From Glaciihabitans sp. (GTDB lineage: Bacteria; Actinomycetota; Actinomycetes; Actinomycetales; Microbacteriaceae), in contig JAODMF010000015.1 of assembly GCA_025464095.1 (NCBI GenBank), forward strand, positions 1 through 50,844: 50,844 bases of DNA, in the 5' to 3' direction. The notes below the pieces were generated by a model. That model made no database searches. It was not told where the DNA came from and saw nothing but the letters and a program-made list of their open reading frames with translations. Both the position numbers and the translations under genes were made by a program. Shown piece after piece: positions 50,527-50,844 of this stretch; positions within the stretch are counted from its first letter, which is position 1; each line of letters opens with the position of its first letter.

Positions 50527-50844
50527 CTAAGCCGTACTCGCCGTGCTCTGGCTCTTCTCCCGCGACGCTCTCCACTCTTCACCCAGTTGCGGCATCCGCT
50601 CGCGGAGAAAGCGGAAATAGTCGACCATCTCAGACGTGCGGCGTGCGACGTTCGACCCCTCGGGCATGGCCGTGAGACCTTTCTCTGAGAGCCCGATGAG
50701 CTGCGTGTAGAGCGGCCCCTGCGAGTTCGCCGCGTCGTACCAGGGGTGATCCGGCAACTCGTATTGGTGGCTCCTGGTACCGGGAATCGTCAGGCGACGG
50801 ATGATGGTGAGACTCTGCAGAAACCGCACCGCCCCCGAGACAGC
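50527..50844 (-). CDS. MarR-like winged-helix regulator, C-terminal part only
   Basis: The frame is open to the window edge, so the start is outside. The visible 105 residues contain the end of a winged helix (AVSGAVRFLQSLTIIRRL, then PGTRSHQYELPDHPWY) of the type found in GbsR/MarR regulators, followed by helices (TSEMVDYFRFLRERMPQ) and a Ser-rich tail. Cofactor and targets are unknown. It ends 10 bp before the M13 gene start on the same strand. Confidence 0.75.
   Translation of the reverse strand, partial: AVSGAVRFLQSLTIIRRLTIPGTRSHQYELPDHPWYDAANSQGPLYTQLIGLSEKGLTAMPEGSNVARRTSEMVDYFRFLRERMPQLGEEWRASREKSQSTASTA

Overview
The window is a high-GC (roughly two-thirds G+C), densely coded chromosome segment of an actinobacterium. 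The GGATGC/GCATCC bias, a coproporphyrin-type heme gene cluster with HemQ and a [2Fe-2S] ferrochelatase, and an LAFTG-anchored surface protein suggest Microbacteriaceae. The family call is inference; the actinobacterial call is firm. I see no tRNA, rRNA, IS element, prophage or CRISPR array.

Layout. 1-3.6 kb: the end of a GH78 alpha-L-rhamnosidase, then a GntR(FCD) regulator, a D-2-hydroxyacid dehydrogenase and an LldD-type FMN dehydrogenase in one operon behind a double operator. 3.7-14.7 kb (minus strand): a beta-galactoside utilisation locus, with a LacI regulator, GH42 enzyme, sugar-binding lipoprotein, two permeases, a second GH42 enzyme and an acyl-CoA dehydrogenase-like gene. Two perfect LacI-type operators precede the first GH42 gene, and a Gfo/Idh/MocA oxidoreductase lies upstream of lacI. 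14.7-28.8 kb: amino-acid catabolism (ornithine aminotransferase, a dimethylargininase-like hydrolase and a divergent Lrp regulator; PutA further on), a FetB-like permease divergent from a YtrA-type GntR, RNase HI, a MarR plus flavoprotein pair, another FAD oxidase, an AlkA-like glycosylase and TrhO.

28.8-29.6 kb is gene-free and carries a complex repeat array. 29.6-32.5 kb: a DUF4190 membrane protein, pfkA, an AcuI-type reductase and a DUF1304 membrane protein. 32.5-43.8 kb: eleven minus-strand genes (hemE, hemY, three small envelope proteins, hemQ, hemH, hemC, hemD, hemB, hemL) with hemA and a GNAT gene divergent. Together these encode almost the whole route from glutamyl-tRNA to heme through coproporphyrin. 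43.9-50.8 kb: a 1114-residue sorted surface protein, a class A beta-lactamase-like serine hydrolase, an M13 metallopeptidase and a partial MarR-like gene.

The least ordinary signals are non-coding. They are a helically phased GGCGGGAGTT array with a 126-bp duplication (28951-29406), three tandem hairpin repeats between fetB and the ytrA-like gene (18227-18690), two long palindromes sharing the same nine terminal bases (660-721 and 19736-19799), and a recurrent TANNNT box 6-7 nt upstream of many start codons. That last pattern implies widespread leaderless transcription, including a 17-bp divergent hemE/hemA promoter.
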